A stretch of 64,000 nt of DNA from Vaginella massiliensis (GTDB lineage Bacteria > Bacteroidota > Bacteroidia > Flavobacteriales > Weeksellaceae). Below the pieces are notes generated by a model. The model was not told where the DNA came from. It ran no database searches and saw only the letters and a program-made list of their open reading frames with translations. Of the stretch, positions 44,342 to 53,420 are shown piece after piece. A program made the position numbers and the translations under genes. The stretch is from contig NZ_LT593746.1 in the NCBI RefSeq assembly GCF_900089075.1, positions 62,967 to 126,966 on the forward strand. Direction: 5' to 3'. Within the stretch, counting starts at the first letter, position 1. Every line of letters starts with the position of its first letter.

Positions 44342-45700
44342 TCAATCTACGATTTCGAAAATCGCTTCTTGTTTGTTGAGAAATAAGAATTTTTTGATGA
44401 GCAATTCTACGCTCAAATTACTATCGATGGGCGTTATCAACTGTGCGATGCGTTCTTTTGTTTTGATCTGATGATGCAATTCATAGTAACCATAGCCTTT
44501 GAAAACACCTTCCTCTATGTAGAAAAAAGCGTGTTCGCCAACTTTTCTTCCTTTATCGATAATCACAAAAGTATTGAACGGATACGCTGCTTTATTTACG
44601 ATTTCTTCTACACGGCCATTATAGTCCTTGGGCGATTCTGCTTTTACACAAGCTCCCCTGCAATTACCCATTTCATACGAAAAACAATTGGTTTCTGCCT
44701 CTTGTAAACCATTCAGTTTTGGGCATAATAGGTATTCGTTTGTAATCTTTCGCAACATGGCAACGGCTGCACTGCGTTTGCTGAACGATAAAAAAGGCGC
44801 CTGCTTGCGACCTCTACCAATCTCTAACCGATGGTAAGATCTTTTCGAAGGAAGGAAGTAAATACCATAATTTTTTTGGTTTGCCAAAGTTGCATTCAGC
44901 GTCGGAAGATTCTGTTGCAATTCGTTGTATTCTTTAATGGCCGCCAACAATTCGCTTCCGGTAACTTCGTAGGTAATATATTTGGTATAACGTTTTATTT
45001 TACTCGATTCGAAATTCTTGGCAGAGTAATACTGATTCACCTTGAATGCAATATTCGAACTGCGTCCAATAAAAATGATTTCGTCCAATCGGTTATAAAA
45101 ATAAAACACGCCAGTCTTGGTCGGTAGATCTTCGAGCAATTTCAGGTATTTTTCTTTTACCTTTTTATCTGTTCCTAAACCTTTTCTTTTCTGGATGATT
45201 TTTTCGGTGTCTTTGTCTCGCAGAATCTGAAACAATTTCAAGGTGGCACGGGCGTCGCCCGAAGCACGATGGCGATCGGTAATTGGAATACCCAAATTGG
45301 ATGTTAGCTTACCCAGGGAATACGATTCTTGATTGGGAATCAATTTTTTTGCAATTTCTACCGTATCAATCCACTCTTTTTCGTAATGATAGCCCAATTT
45401 CAAATACTCTTGATTCAACATGCGGTAATCGAATTTCACGTTGTGCCCTACCAAGACACAGCCTTCGGTAATCTCGATAATACGTTTGGCAATCTCATGA
45501 AATTTTGGTGCTGTGAGAACCATTTTATTGGTAATATTGGTCAGTTTCTGAACAAACGGATCTATTTTCCGCATCGGATTCACCAATGAAATGAACTGAT
45601 CTACAATCTCGTTTCCATCGTATTTGTAAATGGCAATATCGATGATCGATTCCTCGCCTACTTTGCCACCTGTAGCTTCTATGTCTAAAATTGCGTACAC
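44342..45700 (-). CDS. DEDDh exonuclease fused to a GIY-YIG (UvrC N-terminal-like) domain
   Basis: 452 aa. Start GTG at 45700, the only option before an in-frame stop. N-terminal exonuclease of the DnaQ type: ILDIEATGG (Asp and Glu), VGHNVKFDYRML, and HRASGDARATL with the His and Asp, giving residues of the DEDDh set. From about residue 190, a GIY-YIG fold (TGVFYFYNRLDEIIFIGRSSN) as in UvrC and Cho. The position of the catalytic Arg reads AFKV, an apparent Lys. C-terminal part has a Cys pair (CPKLNG...CFSYEMGNCRGAC). Such fusions occur widely in Bacteroidetes; a repair role is likely. Last gene of the mutL run. Confidence 0.87.
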   Translation of the reverse strand: MYAILDIEATGGKVGEESIIDIAIYKYDGNEIVDQFISLVNPMRKIDPFVQKLTNITNKMVLTAPKFHEIAKRIIEITEGCVLVGHNVKFDYRMLNQEYLKLGYHYEKEWIDTVEIAKKLIPNQESYSLGKLTSNLGIPITDRHRASGDARATLKLFQILRDKDTEKIIQKRKGLGTDKKVKEKYLKLLEDLPTKTGVFYFYNRLDEIIFIGRSSNIAFKVNQYYSAKNFESSKIKRYTKYITYEVTGSELLAAIKEYNELQQNLPTLNATLANQKNYGIYFLPSKRSYHRLEIGRGRKQAPFLSFSKRSAAVAMLRKITNEYLLCPKLNGLQEAETNCFSYEMGNCRGACVKAESPKDYNGRVEEIVNKAAYPFNTFVIIDKGRKVGEHAFFYIEEGVFKGYGYYELHHQIKTKERIAQLITPIDSNLSVELLIKKFLFLNKQEAIFEIVD

Positions 45701-45703
45701 GGT

Positions 45704-47242
45704 TTATTTTTTTCCTTTCAATGCATCCAACACAATTCTCATCCCCCAATCGATCAATTTGCGTGTTGCTGTTCTGCTCACATCTCTCGCCATTCGACTA
45801 TCGGTCCAGTTGGTTTCTTTTGGTGTAGTTCTCCCGGTTGTGGTCGTCGTTCTAGACTGTGGCTGTGGTTTGGCTTGTTGTAATTGTTCTATTTTCTGCG
45901 ACAATATTTCGTTGGCACTATGCCGATCAACAGTTGTGGCATATTTTTTTACCAATACCGATTGGTTGACCAATTGGTCTATCTCACTTGTAGATAAAAC
46001 ATCCATCCTAGAGTTGGGCGATCGCATATAGGTATGCGCCAACGGCGTCGGAATCCCTTTTTCGTCTAAGGCTGTAATGAATGCTTCTCCTATCCCAAGC
46101 TCGGTAATGAGTTCGTCTGCCTTGTAATAGGTCGAAATCGGATAGTTTTCTACGGCTTTCTGTATTTGTTTCCGATCTTTTGCTGTGAATCCTCTTAGGG
46201 CGTGTTGAACTTTCAACCCGAGCTGACTCAATACACCGTCTGGAACATCGCCTGGTACTTGCGTTACGAAAAACAATCCGATACCTTTCGAACGAATCAA
46301 TTTTACCATGGTTTCGATCTGATTCAATAAGGTTTTGGATGCTTCGCTAAAAATAAGATGGGCTTCATCGATAAAGATGACCAATTTCGGTTTATCCGCA
46401 TCGCCTTGTTCTGGAAATTGAGCGTAAATCTTATTCAATAAACTCAACATAAAAGTCGAGAATAAATTGGGCTGACTCTGGATGTCGGTCAACCGAATGA
46501 TATTCACAACACCTTTACCGTTTTTGGTTTGCAACAAATCGAATACATCAAAACTTGGTTCGCCAAAAAACTTGGTCGCTCCTTGTTGTTCCAAGGCTAC
46601 AATTTTACGCAAAATAGCACCGAGTGATGCTGCAGCAATTGAACCGTAGTTGGCCGAAAGTTCTGTTTTACCCTCGGGGGTATCGGTTACAAATTGCAAT
46701 ACTCGCCGAAGATCTTCCAAATCGATCAAAGGTAATTGCTTGTCTTCGCAATATTTGAATATAATGGATATGATGCTGGACTGCGTCTCATTCAACTCTA
46801 AAATTTTACTGAACAGTACAGGGCCAAAATCTTCTACCGTCGCCCGCAATTTAACCCCAGGCTCATCACTGATCGATAACAACTCTGAGGGTGAACCTGC
46901 AGGAGAAAAAGGAAGATCTAAAATTTCGTGACGTTGCTTTATAGCTTCGTTTTGTTGGTCGCCCGCAACGGCTATTCCAGACAAATCGCCTTTGATGTCC
47001 ATCAACAAGGTTGGAACGCCTTTTTCCGACAATTGCTCGGCAATGATTTGTAGCGATTTGGTTTTCCCTGTACCAGTTGCACCGGCAATCAGCCCGTGAC
47101 GATTCATCGTCTTCAGGGCAATTGCAATTTCGGCTTCTGTAACCACTTCGCCATCCAACTTGGGTTTTCCCAACACAATTTTATCGCCTTTGTAGGTATA
47201 TCGTGTATTAATTTCTTGAATAAATTGCTCTTTATTTGACAT
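45704..47242 (-). CDS. HerA-like ATPase, DUF853 (YjgR) family
   Basis: 512 aa from ATG 47242 (the frame is open 27 codons further upstream, inside the previous gene, without support). Walker A GATGTGKTKS near residue 48, ending HGLIAGATG; Walker B KLVIFIDEAHLIF; arginine-finger region LIRSKGIGLFFVTQ. Ends in a Gln/Thr-rich linker and a short conserved C-terminus (ARDVSRTATRKLIDWG). The family is a RecA-fold ATPase with no firm role. It overlaps the EEP gene by 11 bases. Confidence 0.88.
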   Translation of the reverse strand: MSNKEQFIQEINTRYTYKGDKIVLGKPKLDGEVVTEAEIAIALKTMNRHGLIAGATGTGKTKSLQIIAEQLSEKGVPTLLMDIKGDLSGIAVAGDQQNEAIKQRHEILDLPFSPAGSPSELLSISDEPGVKLRATVEDFGPVLFSKILELNETQSSIISIIFKYCEDKQLPLIDLEDLRRVLQFVTDTPEGKTELSANYGSIAAASLGAILRKIVALEQQGATKFFGEPSFDVFDLLQTKNGKGVVNIIRLTDIQSQPNLFSTFMLSLLNKIYAQFPEQGDADKPKLVIFIDEAHLIFSEASKTLLNQIETMVKLIRSKGIGLFFVTQVPGDVPDGVLSQLGLKVQHALRGFTAKDRKQIQKAVENYPISTYYKADELITELGIGEAFITALDEKGIPTPLAHTYMRSPNSRMDVLSTSEIDQLVNQSVLVKKYATTVDRHSANEILSQKIEQLQQAKPQPQSRTTTTTGRTTPKETNWTDSRMARDVSRTATRKLIDWGMRIVLDALKGKK

Positions 47243-48284
47243 CTTGAGGTTCGTTTTTAGGTAATTTATAATTGACAAAAACCGGATAATGATCCGAATA
47301 CTTTTTACGAATGATATGACCACTTATGGGTTTGATAGCATTTGAATGAAAAAGATAATCGATTCGGATAGGGAAATTGAAACTATGAAAAGTTGTTGCA
47401 TTCCCGCTACCCACAGCAAGGAAAGAATCTTTTAAATATTTGGTAAGTTGAAAGTATTCATACGATGCTGGAGTCGCATTCAAATCGCTTCCGACAATTA
47501 TTGGATGTTTAGATTGCTTGATAAATGGCATGATCTCATTCAACTGATGTTCGTGTCTTATCATTCCGGCAACTAATTTACTTTCTATCTCTTTGGTCTG
47601 TTGCTCTGCCTCTAGAGAATTTTCGGCTTCGATAGCAGATTTTACCAGTTTCTTGTCTATTCGCATTGTTTCCAAATAAATATTGATGATGCGAATGGTA
47701 TCGCTCCCTGTATCGATATCGGCATAAGCCGCAATACCTTTGTTTTTATCTTTCGGGAAGTTGATTTGTTTGGTTTCGATGATCGGATATTTGCTGTAGA
47801 TCGCCAGTAAGTCGTAATGTTCACTATAATAATCTTTCAAAACCTCGTCTAACACCGAAAAATTTTTTTCGTATGCTTCTTGAAAAATCATCACATCGGT
47901 CAAGTTTTCGGCAATCAATCGATCGGTTCCATCGTCTCGTATGAAATGAGCGTTGAAACTCATCACCGATAAATCTGGTTTCTCATCTGAAGTTTTTTTG
48001 AAAAAATTGAGCGGATAAGAGAGTGAAAAAATATAAAAAACACCAAGCGAAAGGATGAAAATTCCAATCGCGTGACGCCAACTCACCAATATCCAGTACA
48101 ATAGAAAAATTACTACCACACAGAAAATCAATACATAACCAATAGCCAGGTAATTGAAATAAGGCAAAACAGAAGGAGTATAGAAGGCGTTTAAAAAAAC
48201 GGAATACGCCATCAACAAAATCAGCACGTTGATGAGCATTACCATTTTATTAAAAAAATTTAATTTAGACGCCGACGATTTCAT
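47232..48284 (-). CDS. Endonuclease/exonuclease/phosphatase family membrane protein
   Basis: 350 aa. Three membrane helices in the first 90 residues (VMLINVLILLMAYSVFLNAF; LAIGYVLIFCVVVIFLLYWIL; IGIFILSLGVFYIFSLS), then the EEP domain: MSFNAHFIR, IFQEAYE with the metal-binding Glu, VGSDLNATPASYEY, and SDHYPVFVNYK at the end. The Asp, Asn and His of the active site are all present. Substrate (nucleic acid, phospholipid or other) unknown. Overlaps the rhomboid gene by four bases and the HerA-like gene by 11. Confidence 0.88.
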   Translation of the reverse strand: MKSSASKLNFFNKMVMLINVLILLMAYSVFLNAFYTPSVLPYFNYLAIGYVLIFCVVVIFLLYWILVSWRHAIGIFILSLGVFYIFSLSYPLNFFKKTSDEKPDLSVMSFNAHFIRDDGTDRLIAENLTDVMIFQEAYEKNFSVLDEVLKDYYSEHYDLLAIYSKYPIIETKQINFPKDKNKGIAAYADIDTGSDTIRIINIYLETMRIDKKLVKSAIEAENSLEAEQQTKEIESKLVAGMIRHEHQLNEIMPFIKQSKHPIIVGSDLNATPASYEYFQLTKYLKDSFLAVGSGNATTFHSFNFPIRIDYLFHSNAIKPISGHIIRKKYSDHYPVFVNYKLPKNEPQDVK

Positions 48285-49168
48285 GATCTACCTTCTCGAA
48301 ATAAAAAATCTTTTTCTTCCTTCGACAAACTTTCATAACCAGAACGAGAAATTTTGTCTAAAATTGAATTTATTTTCTTTTGTTTCTCAACCTTCATCGA
48401 GTTGTATTCATAATCATCTTTTGGAACATGAGTACGTGAAAAAGGTTTAGATTTTGATGTTTTAAAGGTAGACTTTTTATCTCGTCTGAAAAAGTTTTCG
48501 ATCGCACGAATTGCTTTTCCTACAAAATCGTTGCCTTTCTCGAATTGTTTCATATACAAATAGCCCGCAAGCGCAGCTCCCAAATGCGACAAACTCCCGC
48601 CAGGATTCTTGCCCGCAAACAACTGAAACACATCCAATCCAACCAAAAACAAGGCAACATAATACAACGGAAAACTTTTCGGAAAAAATAACAATCGCAC
48701 AGGAATGCGAGGATTATAAGAAACTAAGGCAAAAAAAACTGCAAATATAGCGGCAGAAGAACCGACCAAAAAATTGGCCGAACGATCGAAACTAGAAGAA
48801 AAAACCACGAAAAAAATGGCTCCACTCAAAATTCCAATCACGAAAAAAGTAACAAAATCTTGATCTCTGAAATAGCGTAAAAACATGACGCCCGCGTAGT
48901 ACAACAGCAACATATTGAACAATAAATGCAACAAATCGCCATGCATAAAAGCATAACTAAAAATTGTCCAAGGCTTGGTGAAAACTTGCTGATAATCATA
49001 CGATAACGCAAACCAACGATCCATAGAAGTCGTGGGCATAAATTGTTGTAGTAAAAACCCAATAATCAGAAAACTAAAAAAACATACAACATTGTAATAG
49101 ATCAGCTTGGTCGCTATATTTCCCGTTCTGTACCTCAGTTTGAGGTCGTCTAAAATACCTTTTATCAT
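48281..49168 (-). CDS. Rhomboid family intramembrane protease, C-terminally extended
   Basis: 295 aa, six membrane segments. The catalytic Ser motif is GSSAAIFAVF (Ser after Gly-Ser) and the His is in LSHLGAALAGYLYMK. N-terminal FNMLLLYYAGVMFLRYF is the usual helix. A basic linker leads to a C-terminal cytoplasmic segment (NSILDKISRSGYESLSKEEKDFL), seen in Bacteroidetes rhomboids. Overlaps its neighbours by four bases on each side. Confidence 0.88.
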   Translation of the reverse strand: MIKGILDDLKLRYRTGNIATKLIYYNVVCFFSFLIIGFLLQQFMPTTSMDRWFALSYDYQQVFTKPWTIFSYAFMHGDLLHLLFNMLLLYYAGVMFLRYFRDQDFVTFFVIGILSGAIFFVVFSSSFDRSANFLVGSSAAIFAVFFALVSYNPRIPVRLLFFPKSFPLYYVALFLVGLDVFQLFAGKNPGGSLSHLGAALAGYLYMKQFEKGNDFVGKAIRAIENFFRRDKKSTFKTSKSKPFSRTHVPKDDYEYNSMKVEKQKKINSILDKISRSGYESLSKEEKDFLFREGRS

Positions 49169-49911
49169 TGTCTAAATTGTTTTTTCTTCCAATCTCTGAT
49201 AAACAAAAACCCGAGCAAAGCTCCTCCTAAATGGGCAAAATGAGCAATATTGATTCCGCCAAACGAAGTATTGGATATGCCTGCATAGAGCTCTAATGCG
49301 ATAAGAATGGGTATAAAATATTTTGCTTTGATGGGTATTGGCAAGAAAATCATCATCAGTTTGGCATCTGGATACAAAACTGCAAAAGCAACCAAAATAC
49401 CGTATAAAGCTCCCGACGCACCAACCATTGGCGTGATGTATTCTATTATCAACTGCCGAGCATCGCTATTATTGTATATTTCTTTTGTAATCAATTCACC
49501 ATCAATGCCTCTTTGCGCCATGTGTTGAATTTCGTTCAAGCTCAAACCTGCCGAAGTCACCGCCTCTTTCAACGATTGAACCTCGAAAAAGGTTACGAGA
49601 TTCAACAAGCCAAAGCCGGCGAATCCTGCCAACAGGTAAAGCGTTAAGAATTTCTTTGGTCCTATCGTCATTTCTACCGTAGAACCAAACATCCATAACC
49701 CAAACATATTGAAAAAAATATGCATAAAATCTGCATGCATAAACATATGCGTCACGATTTGCCAAGGTCTGAAATTTGGAGATTCTGGATAAAAAGCTCC
49801 TAAAATCACATCGAGACTGATGCCCTTAGAAATCAGAACAAATTTTGCTAAAAAAAACAACCCATTGATAATCAATAGATTTTTCGTAATAGGTGGAATA
49901 CGATTTCCCAT
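49165..49911 (-). CDS. Rhomboid family intramembrane protease
   Basis: 248 aa, six membrane segments. Conserved WxxxTHMFMHADFMHIFFNM (membrane loop, N-terminal His and Asn), catalytic Ser in VGASGALYGI near residue 158, and His in IAHFAHLGGALLGF near residue 228. It lies directly after mutL with a four-base gap. Two neighbouring rhomboids next to mutL is a common flavobacterial order. Substrates unknown. Confidence 0.92.
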   Translation of the reverse strand: MGNRIPPITKNLLIINGLFFLAKFVLISKGISLDVILGAFYPESPNFRPWQIVTHMFMHADFMHIFFNMFGLWMFGSTVEMTIGPKKFLTLYLLAGFAGFGLLNLVTFFEVQSLKEAVTSAGLSLNEIQHMAQRGIDGELITKEIYNNSDARQLIIEYITPMVGASGALYGILVAFAVLYPDAKLMMIFLPIPIKAKYFIPILIALELYAGISNTSFGGINIAHFAHLGGALLGFLFIRDWKKKQFRQ

Positions 49912-49915
49912 AAAT

Positions 49916-51691
49916 TTATTTTAATTTTTTTTCGATTAATGCTGTGCTGAATTGCAAGAACACGGGTTTGCCATAGGGTGTAAAATTAGGTTCGTCCAAA
50001 TCCAACAATTGTTGTACCAAAGCAATTGCCTGCTCTTTCTTGAGGGTTTCACCTTTTTTGATTGCCGAATTCTTTGCAAAAATCTTTGCAAATGATCGAT
50101 CGAAATTTACCACATCGTTGAAGTCTAATTCTTCTACAAAATCGGCAAAAATTCCTACCACGTCATTCTGATCTAGATCTACAGGAATCGCTTTTACAGC
50201 AATAGACTGCGCTTCGAATTCTAAATCGAATCCATAACTTATCAACAATTTTTCGATCGATTTTATTTTATCTATATTCACCAAAGTCGCCTCCATCTCT
50301 ATCGGAAACAACAACTGCTGAGCAAGCGCATGCCCTTCATTTGCCTGCAAAAACCGTTCGTACAACACTTTTTGATGCGCTCTATGCTGATCGATAATCA
50401 ACAAATCGCCCCTATACTCCACCACCAAATAGCGATGATTCCATTGCAAAACTTCGAGCTGTTGCGCATCTTCGAGCTCGAACAATGCTTCTACCTTGCT
50501 ATTTTCTGTGGCAATCGCCTGCACATCTTTATAATAATCCAAATTTGCCCGAATAAGGCTAGAAGACGGACGAGAAACGGGTTCGGTGAAAGGATTGAAA
50601 TCGGGTTTTACAGAAATTTTAGGCTCAACAATCGGTTTGTCTTTTGATACATTGAGAAAAGCCCAATTGGGATTCTGATCAAAATCTAAGCTGGGCGCAA
50701 TATTGAATTGCCCCAAACTGTGCTTGATGGCAGTGCGCAACATCTGAAAAATCGTTACATCTTCTTCGAATTTGATTTCGGTTTTGGTCGGATGAATGTT
50801 GATGTCGATTTTACTCGGGTCGATTTCTAGGTATAAAAAATAACTCGGCGTGTAGCCCGCTGGCAACAAACCTTCGAAAGCATCGATGACGGCTTTGTGC
50901 AAAAACGAATTTTTGATGAATCGATGATTGACAAAGAAAAATTGTTCGCCTCTCGATTTTTTGGCACTTTCAGGTTTACCCACAAATCCGTTTATTTTTA
51001 CAATATCGGTATCTTCGTCTATCTTCAACAATTGCGTTTCTATTTTTTTACCAAAAACTTGTACAATGCGTTGTTTTAGATTGCCCGCTCTTAGATGGTA
51101 AACATCGGCGCCGTTGTGCATCAACTGAAATGCGATATCGGCATGAGCCAATGCAACCCGCTGAAATTCGTCTTGAATATGACGAAACTCTACTTGATTC
51201 GATTTCAAAAAATTTCGCCTAGCTGGCACATTGTAAAACAAGTTTTTTACCGCAATCGAAGTTCCTGTTGTCGCCACCACAGGTTCTTGATTTTTCACTT
51301 CGCCACCTTCGATCAAAATCAGCGTACCCAATTGCTCTTCGGCTGGCTTGGTTTTGGTCTCTACCTGGGCAACGGCTGCAATCGAAGCGAGCGCCTCTCC
51401 ACGAAAACCTTTGGTCCTGATGTTGAAAATATCTTCTGTTTGTCGAATTTTAGAAGTTGCGTGTCGCTCAAAAGCCATTCGAGCATCGGTAAGGCTCATT
51501 CCTTTTCCGTTATCGATCACCTGAATCAAGCTTCGACCAGCATCTTTTACAATCACTTTTATTTCGGTCGCACCAGCATCTACCGCATTCTCCATCAACT
51601 CTTTGATCACCGAGGCTGGTCGTTGCACTACTTCACCGGCAGCAATTTGATTGGCAACATGATCTGGTAATAATTGGATAATATTTCCCAT
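49916..51691 (-). CDS. mutL: DNA mismatch repair protein MutL
   Basis: ATP-driven coordinator of mismatch repair that works with MutS, also in this window. 591 aa. The GHKL ATPase motifs are present: KELMENAVDAGA with the Mg-binding Asn, VIDNGKGM, TSKIRQTEDIFNIRTKGFRGEAL, and ATTGTSIAVKNLF. The C-terminal half lacks an obvious DQHA(x)2E(x)4E endonuclease motif; the segment IIDQHRAHQKVLYERF contains DQHRAHQKVLYE, close to this motif, so nuclease activity is plausible. First of a six-gene run down to 44342, with a promoter box upstream. Confidence 0.95.
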   Translation of the reverse strand: MGNIIQLLPDHVANQIAAGEVVQRPASVIKELMENAVDAGATEIKVIVKDAGRSLIQVIDNGKGMSLTDARMAFERHATSKIRQTEDIFNIRTKGFRGEALASIAAVAQVETKTKPAEEQLGTLILIEGGEVKNQEPVVATTGTSIAVKNLFYNVPARRNFLKSNQVEFRHIQDEFQRVALAHADIAFQLMHNGADVYHLRAGNLKQRIVQVFGKKIETQLLKIDEDTDIVKINGFVGKPESAKKSRGEQFFFVNHRFIKNSFLHKAVIDAFEGLLPAGYTPSYFLYLEIDPSKIDINIHPTKTEIKFEEDVTIFQMLRTAIKHSLGQFNIAPSLDFDQNPNWAFLNVSKDKPIVEPKISVKPDFNPFTEPVSRPSSSLIRANLDYYKDVQAIATENSKVEALFELEDAQQLEVLQWNHRYLVVEYRGDLLIIDQHRAHQKVLYERFLQANEGHALAQQLLFPIEMEATLVNIDKIKSIEKLLISYGFDLEFEAQSIAVKAIPVDLDQNDVVGIFADFVEELDFNDVVNFDRSFAKIFAKNSAIKKGETLKKEQAIALVQQLLDLDEPNFTPYGKPVFLQFSTALIEKKLK

Positions 51692-51724
51692 CTATTCTTT
51701 GGCTTGCTTCTTATGTATAAGCTA

Positions 51725-51732
51725 CAAATATA
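51725..51732 (-). promoter_or_regulatory. Candidate -7 promoter element for the mutL operon
   Basis: Minus strand TATATTTG (TAnnTTTG), 33 bases before the mutL ATG. The rest of the 264 bases between mutL and the EamA gene holds only weak promoter-like sequence and short CTTATGTA repeats. Confidence 0.55.
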
Positions 51733-51955
51733 CGAACTTATGTAGGCTTTTTTGAACTAAGTAAAAAGAATCAATATGCATTTTTCATACTGCCGTATAC
51801 CTCATCGAATGCGTTTCCTATGGTTGGATTTTGATTTTGAAAAGGCTATGAAAAGTTTAAGTATTAAAAACAAACTGAAATATTTGTAATAAAATATGCA
51901 ACGACAGCCAGAAAATACAGAAAACATTCTGCAAATTTGCGAAAGAAAATGCTGC

Positions 51956-52900
51956 ATGAAAATATCATTACAAAACTGGCTCATATTGCTTTTATTGTCG
52001 CTTACTTGGGGGAGTTCTTTTATCCTAATCAAACAAGGTTTGGTCTCGTTCTCACCTTTCCAGGTGGGCGCTTTGCGCATGACGATCGCCGCTGGATTTT
52101 TGTCGATTTGGGGTTTTAGAAATCTCACTGCAATTCCGAAATCTAAATTGAAGTGGGTAATCATCGCGGGAGCCAACGGAAATTTCATTCCCATGTTCCT
52201 TTTCCCAATTGCACAAACACGCGTAAGCAGCTCTATGGCAGGCATTCTCGATTCGCTTGTTCCTATCTTTGTTCTACTTTTCGGATCTTTATTTTTTCGT
52301 CAGAAAACTTTAATCAACCAAGTTTTAGGAGCAATCGTTGGTTTTATTGGTGCTGTTTTGTTGATTGGTTTTGATGGTTTGAACGGTGAAAATAGCTTCT
52401 GGCATTGCTTGTTGATTATTTTAGCCACAGCGATGTATGGAATGAATAGTTTAATCATTACGAACAAACTTTACGATATTCCTCCATTTCGGTTATCGAC
52501 CTCGCTTTTTACAATTTGGCTTTTTCCTGCCTTGATCATTCTATTCTTTTCTGGTTTTTTCGAAAATTTTGTTGGTACACAAGTCCAATGGCGAAGCTTA
52601 GGCTATGTGGTGATTTTAGGGTTTATCGGGACTGCTTTGGCTATGATGTTGTTCTACCGCCTGATTCAATCGACGGGGGCTATTTTCGCTTCGATGGTGA
52701 CTTACCTCATGCCAGTTGTCTCGGTATTTTGGGGAATAATGGTGGGTGAAAATATCACGTGGATACACCTGATTGGGTTTGTTCTTATTTTGGTTGGCGT
52801 TAATCTTATCCAACTGAAAAATGCAAAAAATCAACTCAATAGCTGTTGCGAATCATCAAATCATACAGCGATTAACGAGGAGTTTCAGTCAAAAGGTTGA
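51956..52900 (+). CDS. EamA/DMT family transporter
   Basis: Probable drug/metabolite exporter. 314 aa from ATG 51956, with ten hydrophobic segments in two halves of EamA repeat, starting WLILLLLSLTWGSSFILIKQG. The second repeat has LGYVVILGFIGTALAMMLFYRL. Frame is open 20 codons upstream but the basic, Cys-rich extension looks unlike the family. Substrate unknown. Convergent with GNAT. Confidence 0.9.
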   Translation: MKISLQNWLILLLLSLTWGSSFILIKQGLVSFSPFQVGALRMTIAAGFLSIWGFRNLTAIPKSKLKWVIIAGANGNFIPMFLFPIAQTRVSSSMAGILDSLVPIFVLLFGSLFFRQKTLINQVLGAIVGFIGAVLLIGFDGLNGENSFWHCLLIILATAMYGMNSLIITNKLYDIPPFRLSTSLFTIWLFPALIILFFSGFFENFVGTQVQWRSLGYVVILGFIGTALAMMLFYRLIQSTGAIFASMVTYLMPVVSVFWGIMVGENITWIHLIGFVLILVGVNLIQLKNAKNQLNSCCESSNHTAINEEFQSKG

Positions 52901-52969
52901 GGTTGGATGATGAGCATCCTTAGAAAAAATCAGCCAAAAAAAACCAATGATGCTGAATGGGCATTTGAT

Positions 52970-53419
52970 TTATTGTCGAATCATGTCGATGTGCGGAATT
53001 GCGTCTATTAAATATTCGTCCGAAACGGTTACGAAACCAAGTGATTCGTAAAAATTTTTAAGGTATGCTTGCGCCGAAATTCTGATTGTATTTTCGGGAT
53101 AAAGATTCTTCAAGATTTCGATAGCATATTGCATCAGTTGCCGACCATGATTTTGATTACGGAATTTTAGATTCGTCAAAACTCTACCAATTGCTACTTC
53201 TTGGGCATAAGCGACACCAACGGGTAACAATCGGGCGTAAGCAACAATTTCTTCGTCGATTTCTGCCCAAAAATGGAGTGCCTGCAAATCTTTATTATCG
53301 CAATCTTGGTAATGGCAATTTTGCTCCATCACAAAAACTGCTGTTCGCTGTTGCAAAATACGATACAATTCGTTGGGTTGTAATTCTTGAAATGATTTTA
53401 ATTTCCAAATCAGTTTCAT
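52970..53419 (-). CDS. GNAT N-acetyltransferase, ElaA-like
   Basis: 149 aa, the ElaA type of GNAT fold. Conserved QQRTAVFVMEQNCHYQDCDNKD near residues 27-48, YARLLPVGV, VAIGRVLTNLKFRNQNHGRQLM (acetyl-CoA loop), and IRISAQAYLKNFYESLGF. Substrate unknown. One base separates its ATG from the SDR stop, so it is translated after the SDR on one message. Confidence 0.92.
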   Translation of the reverse strand: MKLIWKLKSFQELQPNELYRILQQRTAVFVMEQNCHYQDCDNKDLQALHFWAEIDEEIVAYARLLPVGVAYAQEVAIGRVLTNLKFRNQNHGRQLMQYAIEILKNLYPENTIRISAQAYLKNFYESLGFVTVSDEYLIDAIPHIDMIRQ

Positions 53420-53420
53420 C

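Noticed and set aside
45704-47242. HerA-like ATPase next to an exonuclease as a possible anti-phage HerA-nuclease system
   Set aside because: The ATPase is the DUF853/YjgR type and both genes are part of a housekeeping run after mutL; no other defence gene or mobile element is near.
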